Positions 1 to 8,434 of a stretch of DNA of 53,415 bases are shown one piece after another. Origin of the DNA: CBDCHC01 sp965217075 (lineage in GTDB: Bacteria; Pseudomonadota; Gammaproteobacteria; PS1; Pseudothioglobaceae). Positions within the stretch are counted from its first letter, which is position 1, and every line of letters starts with the position of its first letter. The notes below the pieces were generated by a model. It was not told where the DNA came from, did no database searches, and was given only the letters and a program-made list of their open reading frames with translations. The stretch is taken from positions 1 to 53,415 of the forward strand of contig CBDCHC010000007.1 in the NCBI GenBank assembly GCA_965217075.1, in the 5' to 3' direction. A program made the position numbers and the translations under genes.

Positions 1-294
1 GCTGCTAATATTATAACTGGTAAGGATGTTATCTCTGGTAATGGTATCTTTATGTATACAGATCTGCGTAGTGGTACTGATACTATTGCTGATTTTTCCT
101 CAGGCGATAAGATTAACATCGCTAGTTTAATTAGCGGTTATAGTGCTGGCAACTTTGCTGATTATGTAACTGCAACTGCTGGTAATATTATCATTGATAT
201 TGATGGCACTGGTGCCTCCCCTGGCACTAATACAGTTAATATTTTGTTAAGCAATAGTTATATAGCTGTAGAGAGTGGTTTTGTGTTGTTATAA
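1..294 (+). CDS. C-terminal end of a type I-secreted adhesin/RTX-like protein (5' part outside window)
   Basis: The frame is open from the first base of the window to the TAA at 292-294, so these 97 residues are the end of a longer protein. The ATG at 52 lies inside this open frame and is unlikely to be the true start. The visible segment has the pattern G-T-D-T-I-x-D-F-x-x-G-D-K-I-x-I-x-x-L-I, which matches the C-terminal secretion domain of large type I-secreted repeat proteins (the VC_A0849-type target domain), and it ends with hydrophobic residues. By family knowledge this end is recognised by an ABC exporter, so the protein would be surface-exposed or released. It resembles the kind of C-terminus expected for the giant adhesin that runs off the right edge of the window, but nothing here shows that they are the same gene. 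Confidence 0.7.
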   Translation, partial: AANIITGKDVISGNGIFMYTDLRSGTDTIADFSSGDKINIASLISGYSAGNFADYVTATAGNIIIDIDGTGASPGTNTVNILLSNSYIAVESGFVLL

Positions 295-315
295 GATATT
301 AAATATAAAAAAATA

Positions 316-347
316 TAACAACTGCTAATTTGTAAGTGGCTGTTATA
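316..347 (+). terminator. imperfect hairpin after the secreted-protein gene
   Basis: An 11-bp imperfect inverted repeat (outer arms ataaca and tgttat, inner part with G-U pairs and one mismatch) lies 22 bases after the stop at 294. There is no clear T-run behind it, so it is only a weak candidate for the end of that transcript. The rest of 295-441 is AT-rich with no gene visible. Confidence 0.25.
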
Positions 348-441
348 AAATAATAGTACAATTTATAATACAACTAAAAGTTTAGTTATAAAAAATTAAT
401 ATTTATAATTAAGCAGATGATTAGAGTTATTTATTAGACAG

Positions 442-3400
442 CTAATGATAATAAATAATACAGGCTTGATACGTTAATAAATTATTAATACTACGTTTTG
501 CATCTTGCGTGGCATTTATATTATATTGTGTATTTAAGGTAACTGAGTTAAAGCAATTATTGAGTTGATATTGCAAGACAACAGGGCAGTGGCCTGTGTT
601 TGCCAGAAGTAATTGTTTCAATTTAATAAATAAATTTTGTTGTTTGCTAGTTAGTTTAATAACTATATATTTAGCATATTTGGCTTTTATTGTTTCAATA
701 TTATCAATATTATTGATAATTATACGAGGGCTGTAACTATGATTATATTGCGGCATTATTGTGATATCAGCTACTACAACTTTACCGGTTATTAAATTAG
801 CGCTTAATTTTGTAATATCATCATTAAATATTACAGCATTAATCTTTTTATAAGCATCACTAAGCATAACATTTGCCATTTGCCCATTTTTTGTTTTACG
901 ATAGAATATTTGTTCAATCAGCGCTATTATTTTAATATTTTTACCAGCTCTAATAATTGTTTGACTAGGAAAAGTAGCAGCTATTTTTGTTAAATCATTT
1001 TTATATTCATCAACTGGATGTTGGTAAAAATAAAAACCCATAACCTTATAACCTAATTCTAATTGTTGGCGAAAATCATATTCTCTATTAATATTATAAT
1101 GCAATTGCATTAGCTGGGTATTTTTAGCAAATAAATTAGTTTGCCCAATATTTTTATCTTTTTGTTTGATGTCAGCTTGTTTAACTGCTTTTTCATAACT
1201 GGCAATAAGTGTTGCTTTATTTTGCTTAAAACAGTCCATTGCCCCAGCAAAAATTAGGGATTCAATCGCTTGTTTATTAAGATATTTTCTATCTATTCTC
1301 AAGCAAAAATCAAATAAATCCTGATAATTTGTTATTTTGTTAATAACAATTTGTTCAATAAATATTTGTCCAACTCCTTTTAACGCACCTAAACCATAAT
1401 TAATAGTTTTATCATCTGTAGCAACAAAGTCATATACACAATAGTTAATATTAGGAGGCATAATCTTTATTTTTGATAGTTTTACTTCTGTGATGATAAT
1501 AGCAAGACGATCACTATCGCCCATAACATTGCTAAGTACAGATGCCATAAAAATACTATAATAATGAGTTTTAAGCCATGCTGTTTGGTATGAAATAAGA
1601 GCATAAGCTACAGAATGTGATTTATTAAAACCATAACCAGCAAATTTATCTATATAATCAAATACTTCATTGGCCTTCTCATTATTTATATTGTTTTTTT
1701 CTGCACCAACAACAAAATTTTTTCGTTGTTTTGCCATTTCATCAGCTTTTTTCTTACCCATAGCCCTACGCAATAAATCTGCATTACCAAGACTAAATCC
1801 AGCCATTTCTTGCGCTGCACGCATTACTTGTTCTTGGTATACAAAAACCCCGTTAGTAGGAGTAAGAATTTTTTCTAAAATAAGATGAGGGAAAGATATT
1901 TTTTTACCATGTTTAACAGCAATATAATCATCAATATAATCCATGGCACCAGGACGATAAAGTGCTAACATCGCTACAATATCATTAAAATTAGTTGGTT
2001 TCATTTGTCTTAAATATTCTCGCATACCTGATGACTCTAATTGAAAAACACCAGTTGTATCAGCATTTTGATATAATTTATATACAGCTTTATCTGTTAG
2101 ATCTATATCTTCTATAATAATTTTTTCACCATTATATTTTGTTATATTATTAACAGTTTTGGCAATAACACTTAAATTTGATAAACCTAAAAAATCAAAT
2201 TTTACTAAACCTATTGCTTCAATATCATCTTTATCAAATTGTGATACTGTAGCATCAAACTCTTCACCAGCATTATAAGTAGGGCAAAAATCACTAATTT
2301 TATTAGGAGCAATTACAACCCCACCTGCATGTGTACCAATATTACGCGGCAGACCTTCTAATGATTTAGCTAAATTAATTAATAATGATACCGCCTCTTC
2401 TGAGGCATATCTTTTTTGTAATTCATTACTATCTTGTATTTCTTTTTGTTTATTTGTTTTAATTTTTTTTAACTCATTATTATATTGCTCTAATTGAGTT
2501 AAATATTTATCATAATTTTTTTCTTTAAGAGTTATATCTGGTTTATTTTTAATTTTTAATGTTAAATACTTTTCATAATTAAGCGCTTTATCAATAGTGA
2601 TATCAGGCTCCATTGGAATTAGTTTTGATAATTTATCACTAAAACCATAAGGTTGACCTAAAATTCTACCAACATCTCGTATTACTCCTTTAGCAGCCAT
2701 AGTGCCAAAAGTAACAATCTGTGATACTTTATCTTTGCCATATTTATTAATTACATACTCAATAACTTTATCTCTACCTTTAGTACAAAAATCAATATCA
2801 AAATCTGGCATAGATACTCTTTCTGGATTTAGAAACCTTTCAAATAATAAATCATATTTAATAGGATCAACGCTACTAATTCCTAAAGAATAAGCAACCA
2901 AAGAGCCAGAGCCAGAACCACGTCCAGGACCAACAGGAATATTATTTTTTTTTGCCCAAGCAATAAAGTCTGCTACTATTAAAAAATAACCAGTAAAGCC
3001 CATTTTTAATATAATTTTTATTTCATAGTTAAGTCTATTTTGATATTTTTTTTTAACTAAATTATATTTAGCTATAATTCTATTAAGTTTTGTTGTAGCT
3101 TCTTTAATAAAAAAATCATTGGTTGTTAGATTATTTGGTATGTCAAATGCTGGTAAATAATTATGTTTATTAAGCTCAAAATTTACATTACATCGTTTAG
3201 CAATTTCTATAGTATTAGTAATTACTGCTGGTGTGTCGCTAAATAACTTTAGCATTTCATCATTTGATTTTAGGTATTGTTCGTTAGTATATAATCTTAA
3301 ACGCTTATCATTATCTATTAATTGGTTAGTAGCAATGCAAACCCGTGCTTCATGAGCATAAAAATCATTTTTTTCTAAAAACTGTACTGCATTAGTAGCA

Positions 3401-3957
3401 ATTACTGGCACATGGTATTTAGTAGCAAGTTTTATAGCTAAATGCAGATATTTTTCTTCATCATTATTTAGTATTCTTTTAACGCCTAAATAATTACGAT
3501 TATCAAATAGTTGTTGAAGTTTTTTAATTTCTGTAATGGTTTCAGTAATTTTATTATTAAGCAATAACTGACCAATTTTTGATTCTAAATGATTAATAAT
3601 AATTAAATCAGCATTTAATTTTTTTAATTCATCAAAAGTGACAAAAGCATTATTTTCTTTAGTATAAGATAGTGATATAAGTTTTGAAAGGTTTTTGTAA
3701 CCATTATTATTAATACATAAAAGAGTTATTTGGTAGTTATTATCAATAGTGATTTTTGCACCAAATATTGGTTTTATTTTTGCTGCAACGGCTGCTTTGT
3801 AAAATTTAATAGCAGCAAATAAGTTATTATTGTCAACTATAGCAACAGCATGCATCTTTAACGATTTTGCTCGAGCTATTAATGCTTGAATACGAATAGT
3901 GCTATTTACAATAGAATATTCACTTTGGCACTCTAAATGAACAAATTTATTTGTCAT
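442..3957 (-). CDS. dnaE: DNA polymerase III alpha subunit
   Basis: This is the replicative polymerase subunit, 1171 residues against about 1160 in E. coli. The N-terminal PHP domain begins with FVHLECQSEYSIV. The palm carries PDFDIDFC with catalytic Asp387 and Asp389, and the third Asp is Asp588 in LVKFDFLGL. The helix-hairpin-helix and OB-fold parts follow in the C-terminal half. The spacing between the second and third catalytic Asp is about 47 residues longer than in E. coli DnaE because of a Lys/Asn-rich insertion at about 451-510, which itself contains a duplicated motif (PDIT...NY-K-YLT twice). The gene lies downstream of the sox terminator and convergent with the secreted-protein gene at the left edge. 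The start ATG at 3957 fits the usual family N-terminus. Confidence 0.97.
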   Translation of the reverse strand: MTNKFVHLECQSEYSIVNSTIRIQALIARAKSLKMHAVAIVDNNNLFAAIKFYKAAVAAKIKPIFGAKITIDNNYQITLLCINNNGYKNLSKLISLSYTKENNAFVTFDELKKLNADLIIINHLESKIGQLLLNNKITETITEIKKLQQLFDNRNYLGVKRILNNDEEKYLHLAIKLATKYHVPVIATNAVQFLEKNDFYAHEARVCIATNQLIDNDKRLRLYTNEQYLKSNDEMLKLFSDTPAVITNTIEIAKRCNVNFELNKHNYLPAFDIPNNLTTNDFFIKEATTKLNRIIAKYNLVKKKYQNRLNYEIKIILKMGFTGYFLIVADFIAWAKKNNIPVGPGRGSGSGSLVAYSLGISSVDPIKYDLLFERFLNPERVSMPDFDIDFCTKGRDKVIEYVINKYGKDKVSQIVTFGTMAAKGVIRDVGRILGQPYGFSDKLSKLIPMEPDITIDKALNYEKYLTLKIKNKPDITLKEKNYDKYLTQLEQYNNELKKIKTNKQKEIQDSNELQKRYASEEAVSLLINLAKSLEGLPRNIGTHAGGVVIAPNKISDFCPTYNAGEEFDATVSQFDKDDIEAIGLVKFDFLGLSNLSVIAKTVNNITKYNGEKIIIEDIDLTDKAVYKLYQNADTTGVFQLESSGMREYLRQMKPTNFNDIVAMLALYRPGAMDYIDDYIAVKHGKKISFPHLILEKILTPTNGVFVYQEQVMRAAQEMAGFSLGNADLLRRAMGKKKADEMAKQRKNFVVGAEKNNINNEKANEVFDYIDKFAGYGFNKSHSVAYALISYQTAWLKTHYYSIFMASVLSNVMGDSDRLAIIITEVKLSKIKIMPPNINYCVYDFVATDDKTINYGLGALKGVGQIFIEQIVINKITNYQDLFDFCLRIDRKYLNKQAIESLIFAGAMDCFKQNKATLIASYEKAVKQADIKQKDKNIGQTNLFAKNTQLMQLHYNINREYDFRQQLELGYKVMGFYFYQHPVDEYKNDLTKIAATFPSQTIIRAGKNIKIIALIEQIFYRKTKNGQMANVMLSDAYKKINAVIFNDDITKLSANLITGKVVVADITIMPQYNHSYSPRIIINNIDNIETIKAKYAKYIVIKLTSKQQNLFIKLKQLLLANTGHCPVVLQYQLNNCFNSVTLNTQYNINATQDAKRSINNLLTYQACIIYYH

Positions 3958-4012
3958 ATATTTTTTAAATTTAATAGATTGCTATTTTATAATTAATAAT
4001 AATATAATAGAT

Positions 4013-4044
4013 AAAAAAATACCCCTATTAAGGGGTATTTTTTT
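4013..4044 (-). terminator. rho-independent terminator of the sox operon
   Basis: This is a perfect 14-bp inverted repeat (4013-4026 with 4031-4044) around a 4-base loop. The core is acccct/aggggt, flanked by A-runs on one side and T-runs on the other, so it could act in both directions. It lies 15 bases past the soxK stop and upstream of dnaE, which separates the two transcripts. Confidence 0.85.
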
Positions 4045-4058
4045 TATAAGAGATTTTT

Positions 4059-4538
4059 TTAAAATCTAGGACCTGCGTTAGCTTGTTCCATAGCTTGTTC
4101 TAAACCAAGCATAGCATGTTTTTTAGCAGTAGTTAATAATTTAATAGCTTTATTATCATTACCTTTTTTATGTAACTTTTTAGCTTTTTTCATTAATTTA
4201 CCAATGGTATTCCACTCAAAACCTACTTTTTTAACTTTTTTGCGTTCCATTTTAAGGTCAGCAAGAGCATCATCATAAGACATCATATGACTGCTGCTAT
4301 GGTTATAGGTAGAATATTTACCTAAATCACTAATATCAGCCAAAGAGACAGTATTGTTTCTATTATATTTTTGGTAAATACTGTCAGCAGTAGACATATT
4401 TTTAGCTTTCATTTGCGTATTTGCATGCTGCTTAGAGCTGTTAGAATTATTATTCCAGTTATAAGATGAATCTTCAAAGCCAGATGAAATGGCTGTTAAA
4501 GATAAGGCTGTTGTTATTACAAATAATATATTTTTCAT
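4059..4538 (-). CDS. soxK: SoxXA-binding protein SoxK (SAXB-like)
   Basis: A 159-residue exported protein at the end of the sox operon. It has an N-terminal signal peptide (MKNILFVITTALSLTAISS) and a low-complexity Ser/Asn/His region. Its C-terminal part has KLMKKAKKLHKKG...KAIKLLTTAKKHAMLGLEQA...NAGP, which resembles the small helical SoxK/SAXB proteins that bind and stabilise the SoxAX cytochrome in gammaproteobacterial sulfur oxidisers. Known members are usually about 100 residues, so the N-terminal linker is longer here. A strong AAGGAG ribosome site precedes the ATG, nine bases after soxA. The call rests on the C-terminal pattern and the position beside soxA. Confidence 0.75.
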   Translation of the reverse strand: MKNILFVITTALSLTAISSGFEDSSYNWNNNSNSSKQHANTQMKAKNMSTADSIYQKYNRNNTVSLADISDLGKYSTYNHSSSHMMSYDDALADLKMERKKVKKVGFEWNTIGKLMKKAKKLHKKGNDNKAIKLLTTAKKHAMLGLEQAMEQANAGPRF

Positions 4539-4547
4539 TTTTACTCC

Positions 4548-5402
4548 TTATTGTCTATATTCTGTACCAGTAATCTTAGTTCCATTACTCATAGCAGTGT
4601 GAAAATACTCTAAATTATTATATTCTTTTTTATGTGCTTTAAATGGTTTAGCGCGAACTTGTTTATTACACCCACCATAACGGCGTTGAATAGTTCCAAA
4701 ACCATCACCTTTTTTACGCGCCCATTTGCCACGCCAAACAGGAAAATGACTAAGCTGACCAAGAGCAGGAGATAAAATATCACCACGAATTCTTTTAGAA
4801 GAATTATAAACATGGCAATCAGCGCAAGACATATTTAGCTGACCACGTTTAGCGTAATAAAACTTTTTACCATCGTTATAAGCTGCCAAAGCATTTGTAT
4901 CACCTTTTGGTACTATAACATTGATAGTTTGTCCTTCTGCTGCAGTAGTTAAGTATGCTGATACATAAGCTATATTGCCTTTTTTCCAACCCCATTTTCC
5001 GGCTCCATTTTTAACTCTACATTTGTTAAGCTCAGCCTCTAAACTTTCGACCTTGCCACTTTGTGCATTCCATCTTGGATAATGTACGCGGATTTTTTCT
5101 ACTGGTACATTAAAACAACTAGCAAAAGTTTTACCGTTTTTAAAAGGCTTATTCCATAAATCTTCGCCTTTTTCTACCAGCTCTTCAAAAGGTGGTAGCT
5201 CCATTATTGCTTCAAATTGAGATCTTTTATCTTCATCATAAGCATAAGGTCCTTTAGTAAAATCTGATACATCCGGAAAGTTAGTTTTAAAATAATTTTG
5301 GAATGCATCAATATCTCTTTGCACTTCTGGTGTTTGCCTAGCAGCAAATACCGACATTGAGCTTATCCCAGCTATTAGAAATGTTATAAATATTTTCTTC
5401 AT
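4548..5402 (-). CDS. soxA: sulfur oxidation c-type cytochrome SoxA (single-heme type)
   Basis: SoxA pairs with SoxX in the periplasm and joins thiosulfate to the SoxYZ carrier. The 284-residue precursor has a signal peptide (about 1-20, ending SVFA). One heme site is visible, C193-A-D-C196-H197. Cys245 in RRYGGCNKQ is the expected active-site Cys that ligates the heme iron and carries the persulfide. The N-terminal half has only isolated cysteines (Cys96, Cys128), where diheme SoxA proteins have another CxxCH, so this is a monoheme form. By analogy these two could form a disulfide. It lies 20 bases after soxZ and just before soxK. Confidence 0.96.
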   Translation of the reverse strand: MKKIFITFLIAGISSMSVFAARQTPEVQRDIDAFQNYFKTNFPDVSDFTKGPYAYDEDKRSQFEAIMELPPFEELVEKGEDLWNKPFKNGKTFASCFNVPVEKIRVHYPRWNAQSGKVESLEAELNKCRVKNGAGKWGWKKGNIAYVSAYLTTAAEGQTINVIVPKGDTNALAAYNDGKKFYYAKRGQLNMSCADCHVYNSSKRIRGDILSPALGQLSHFPVWRGKWARKKGDGFGTIQRRYGGCNKQVRAKPFKAHKKEYNNLEYFHTAMSNGTKITGTEYRQ

Positions 5403-5422
5403 AATTTATCCTATTGATAAGA

Positions 5423-5725
5423 TTAACGAGATTTCTTAGTTATAGAGCCTCTTTTACCAAGATTATCTAGATAAGAAATTGTAATCTCATCACCTTTTTT
5501 ACCAGGAACTTTAAATTTAAAGTACGGGTTTTTTGAGACAGAAGAGCCTATATCAGCCTCAACTACTACAGTGCCATTGTGACTAACTTGCATATTTATT
5601 AGATGATTAGCAGGAACTACTTTGCCTTTTTTCTTACGCAACCCAGTTTCCATTGGATGAGCAATAATTGCTTTTATATTAATAATGCCTTTTCTCGCTT
5701 TTGGTTTTAATCTATTTTTTGCCAT
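5423..5725 (-). CDS. soxZ: thiosulfate oxidation carrier subunit SoxZ
   Basis: A 100-residue Ig-like protein that forms the SoxYZ carrier with SoxY. It has the family features: IIAHPMETGLRKKKGKVVPANHLI near the N-terminal third and ISYLDNLGKRG near the end. No signal peptide is seen, consistent with export as a partner of the Tat-exported SoxY. A TAAGGAG ribosome site precedes the ATG. The gene sits between soxY and soxA. Confidence 0.96.
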   Translation of the reverse strand: MAKNRLKPKARKGIINIKAIIAHPMETGLRKKKGKVVPANHLINMQVSHNGTVVVEADIGSSVSKNPYFKFKVPGKKGDEITISYLDNLGKRGSITKKSR

Positions 5726-5767
5726 TTTTTCTCCTTAATTTTTTTATTTAATAATTTATTGATAAAA

Positions 5768-6214
5768 TTAACCGCCACAACCACCAATAGTTACTTTAAT
5801 TTCTTGACTAACTTTAGATACTTCGCCGTTAGCAGTTACTAAAGCAGTAACAGGTGATGTTTTTGCCATTTTTACCCTAACAGCCACAAAACCAAGTGCG
5901 CCATTAGAAAAATTATAAGACCCAGATAATGGAGTAGTGTTTTTTTCTGTTAATAAAGAAATATTAGTTACACCGCTCATATTAGTTGCATCAACTTTAA
6001 TTGGCACTACAGCGCCGTTTTCAGCTATTTTTGGCGCTTTGAATTTAAAGTTGCCAGAACTTGCTGAACTCGCCTTGTTTGATTGTTTGCCTGATAATGA
6101 TTTAAAAGCTTCAGTATCTGCAAATACAGCCCCTGAGGTTAATAAACCAGCGCTAACAGCTGTGGCAACTACACCAGTAGCCATTGCACTTTTTAAAAAT
6201 AATCTTCTTTTCAT
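5768..6214 (-). CDS. soxY: thiosulfate oxidation carrier subunit SoxY
   Basis: SoxY carries the growing sulfur chain on a C-terminal cysteine. The 148-residue precursor starts with a Tat signal (MKRRLFLKSAMATG, twin-Arg R-R-x-F-L-K). It ends in VTIGGCGG, where Cys146 on the flexible Gly arm is the sulfur-binding residue. The order soxX-Y-Z-A-K with short gaps and good ribosome sites indicates one operon. soxB and soxCD are not in the window. Many gammaproteobacterial sulfur oxidisers keep soxB elsewhere and lack soxCD, in which case the sulfane sulfur is stored or passed to Dsr. Confidence 0.97.
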   Translation of the reverse strand: MKRRLFLKSAMATGVVATAVSAGLLTSGAVFADTEAFKSLSGKQSNKASSASSGNFKFKAPKIAENGAVVPIKVDATNMSGVTNISLLTEKNTTPLSGSYNFSNGALGFVAVRVKMAKTSPVTALVTANGEVSKVSQEIKVTIGGCGG

Positions 6215-6230
6215 TGTTTTCTCCTTAAAA

Positions 6231-6578
6231 TTATAATGAATATATGTAATTAGTTACCTTGTCTATTTGTTGCTCTGTTAAGATGGCATGTTTGCCAAAT
6301 AAAGGCATAAATGAATGAGAGTTTGCAACTGATGCATCCCATATTTGTGCTTTTAGTTTTTCTTTGTTAGGAAATCTTGCTTGCATAGCAATTAGAGGTG
6401 GAGCAATATTACCTGTTAACTCTCCTCCTTGAATCATATGACAAGATAAACAATTGCCTAATTTACGGTCAAATGCTATTTCCTTTCCTGTCATTTCTTT
6501 TGCATATACAGTTGATGTTAATAAATTAGCACCAACGGTAAGAACAATAGATATGGATAAAATACTTTTTTTTATCAT
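6231..6578 (-). CDS. soxX: sulfur oxidation c-type cytochrome SoxX
   Basis: The small partner of SoxA, 115 residues including a signal peptide (about 1-26, ending STVYA). There is one heme site, C43-L-S-C46-H47, with a likely distal Met91 in SFMPLFG. It is the first gene of the sox operon. A strong ribosome site (AAAGGAG) lies 7-8 bases before the ATG, and a candidate promoter lies about 65-90 bases upstream. Confidence 0.95.
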   Translation of the reverse strand: MIKKSILSISIVLTVGANLLTSTVYAKEMTGKEIAFDRKLGNCLSCHMIQGGELTGNIAPPLIAMQARFPNKEKLKAQIWDASVANSHSFMPLFGKHAILTEQQIDKVTNYIYSL

Positions 6579-6641
6579 TTACGCTTCTCCTTTACATAAA
6601 AAATTAAATTAACCCTAAGGGAAATCCTTAAAGATTTTTAT

Positions 6642-6670
6642 ATGTTAAAACATAGGATTTTTTATTGCAA
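6642..6670 (-). promoter_or_regulatory. candidate sigma70 promoter of the sox operon
   Basis: Reading the minus strand, TTGCAA (6670-6665), a 17-base spacer and TAACAT (6647-6642) fit a moderate sigma70-type promoter, four of six bases in each box. It lies in the ccoS-soxX gap. The same stretch holds a tatgtt/aacata inverted repeat at 6641-6654 that overlaps the -10 box and might be an operator. This is inference from spacing only. Confidence 0.3.
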
Positions 6671-6707
6671 GTTATTCAGTATATAATTATACAATAATAT
6701 AGCAATA

Positions 6708-6845
6708 TTATTCATCAAATAATATTCTCTCTCCTTCACCTTTAAGATCGTCAAATTGATTGTTTTTTATGAAAATAAATAGCATTAATATTAGTAATAA
6801 ACCTATAATTATTGAGATTGGTATTAGTAAATAAATTATATCCAT
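6708..6845 (-). CDS. ccoS: cbb3-type cytochrome oxidase assembly protein CcoS
   Basis: A 45-residue membrane protein too short for many gene callers. It begins MDIIYLLIPISIIIG, has one transmembrane segment (about 3-26), and ends NNQFDDLKGEGERILFDE, which matches the CcoS/FixS signature (G/N-Q-F-D-D-L-x-G-x-x-x-R-I-L-F-D). CcoS is needed for cofactor insertion into cbb3 oxidase. It sits alone between trpE and the sox operon, and no other cco genes are in the window. No clear ribosome site is seen before the ATG. It is the window's only sign of a high-affinity terminal oxidase. Confidence 0.9.
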   Translation of the reverse strand: MDIIYLLIPISIIIGLLLILMLFIFIKNNQFDDLKGEGERILFDE

Positions 6846-6895
6846 AGTTTAATTATTTGATAATATTTTTTATGATAAGCTCTTATTATACTATG

Positions 6896-8344
6896 TTATT
6901 TATTAGCGGCATGTATAAGAGCATTTGCTTTATTTATACTTTCTTGCCATTCTGCTTCTGGTTTTGAATCATAAACCACACCACCACCTGCTTGTATATG
7001 TATTTTATTATCTTTAATTACAGCAGTTCTAATAGCAATAGCCATATCCATTGTATTATTAAAAGCTAAATAACCAATTGCCCCAGCATATATATTGCGT
7101 TTAATAGGCTCTATTTCAGCTATTATTTGCATGGCTTTTATTTTAGGAGCACCACTTAAAGTGCCGGCAGGAAAAGTTGCTCTAAGAACATCCATGTTAC
7201 TTATATTATCTTTAATTTCACACTCTACACTTGAAACTATATGCATTACATGCGAGTATTTTTCTACTGTCATTTTATCTATAAGTTTGACTTTACCAGT
7301 TTTTGCAATACGCCCTAAATCATTGCGCCCTAAATCAATTAGCATTAAATGTTCTGCTATTTCTTTTTCATCTGCTAGTAATTCTTTTATTAATTTTTTA
7401 TCTTCTGCTGCTGTTTTGCCTCTTTTTCTAGTGCCAGCTATGGGTTTTAAAGTAGCAATATTATCTTTAGTAACTTTTACTAAAATTTCAGGCGATGAGC
7501 CAACAATGTAAAAGTCATCTAAATTAAGGTAATACATATAAGGAGAAGGATTAATAGTGCGTAACTTACGATAAAGATTAATTGGTTTATCGTTAAAATC
7601 ACTTACAAATCTTTGACTTGGCACCACTTGCATGCAATCACCAATTTGAATATAGTGTTTAATTTTATTAACCATATTTTTGTATTCATCTTTGTCTATA
7701 TTCGAGCTAAATACATTATTAGTATTTTTTTTAATATTTGTTGTAGGAATTTGAGTAGTGTGTATTAGTTTTTCTATAGTGTTTATAGTGTTTATGCCAT
7801 CTTGAAATGAATTTATTTTAGGATCAATATGAGTAATAATATAAACACAATTACTTAAATTATCAAATACCAATAAATCATTAGAAAGCATTAATAAAAT
7901 ATCAGCCACACCTAATTTATCGTCCTTATTAATACTATTTTTTAATTTTGGCTCTATGTAGCTTATTGTTTCATAGCCAAAATACCCCACTAAACCACCA
8001 TTAAAACTACTTAATTCTGTTATATCTGGTACTTTAAACTTATTAATATAGTTTTCTATCCATAATAAAGGATCATTGGCGACAAATATTTGTTTATCTA
8101 TTTTTGTTGTTAAGTGTATAGAGTTTTTAAAAACTTTAATAATAGTTTCAGCACTAAGACCAATAATTGAATAACGCGCCCATTTTTCTCCTCCTTCTAC
8201 TGATTCAAACAAATAAGAGTATTTATTATTAGCTAATTTTAAGTATAAGCCAAGAGCAGTATCGGTATCAATAGTTATTTTTTTATAAACTGGTATATGA
8301 TTATATTTTTTGGCTTTTAATTGATTAAATTTTAATTCATTCAT
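6896..8344 (-). CDS. trpE: anthranilate synthase component I
   Basis: TrpE converts chorismate and ammonia (from TrpG) to anthranilate, the first step of tryptophan synthesis. The 482 residues carry the family features: SVEGGEKWARYSIIG near the N-terminus (feedback Trp-site region), VVPSQRF, GTRKRGKTAAEDK, HLMLIDLGRNDLGRI, FPAGTLSGAPKIKAM and AGGGVVYDSKPEAEWQE near the end. The conserved GTLSGAPK block and the long N-terminal domain fit TrpE better than PabB. It is divergent from the TRAP genes with an AT-rich gap of 90 bases. trpG is not adjacent in the window. Confidence 0.95.
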   Translation of the reverse strand: MNELKFNQLKAKKYNHIPVYKKITIDTDTALGLYLKLANNKYSYLFESVEGGEKWARYSIIGLSAETIIKVFKNSIHLTTKIDKQIFVANDPLLWIENYINKFKVPDITELSSFNGGLVGYFGYETISYIEPKLKNSINKDDKLGVADILLMLSNDLLVFDNLSNCVYIITHIDPKINSFQDGINTINTIEKLIHTTQIPTTNIKKNTNNVFSSNIDKDEYKNMVNKIKHYIQIGDCMQVVPSQRFVSDFNDKPINLYRKLRTINPSPYMYYLNLDDFYIVGSSPEILVKVTKDNIATLKPIAGTRKRGKTAAEDKKLIKELLADEKEIAEHLMLIDLGRNDLGRIAKTGKVKLIDKMTVEKYSHVMHIVSSVECEIKDNISNMDVLRATFPAGTLSGAPKIKAMQIIAEIEPIKRNIYAGAIGYLAFNNTMDMAIAIRTAVIKDNKIHIQAGGGVVYDSKPEAEWQESINKANALIHAANK

Positions 8345-8434
8345 ATTAAATAGATTGATAAGATTTTTTGTTATTTTAAATTATTTATTAACAATTTAAT
8401 TATAATATGTAGTTTTTTATATTAGTTTAATATT

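Noticed and set aside
4610..4813. Minus-strand 67-codon frame inside soxA
   Set aside because: It is out of frame with soxA, which is confirmed by its heme and active-site motifs. The hydrophobic sequence is a by-product of AT-rich codons.
8401..8406. TATAAT upstream of dctP as a full promoter
   Set aside because: The -10 box is perfect, but no acceptable -35 box is found at 16-18 bases, and such hexamers are frequent by chance in this AT-rich DNA.
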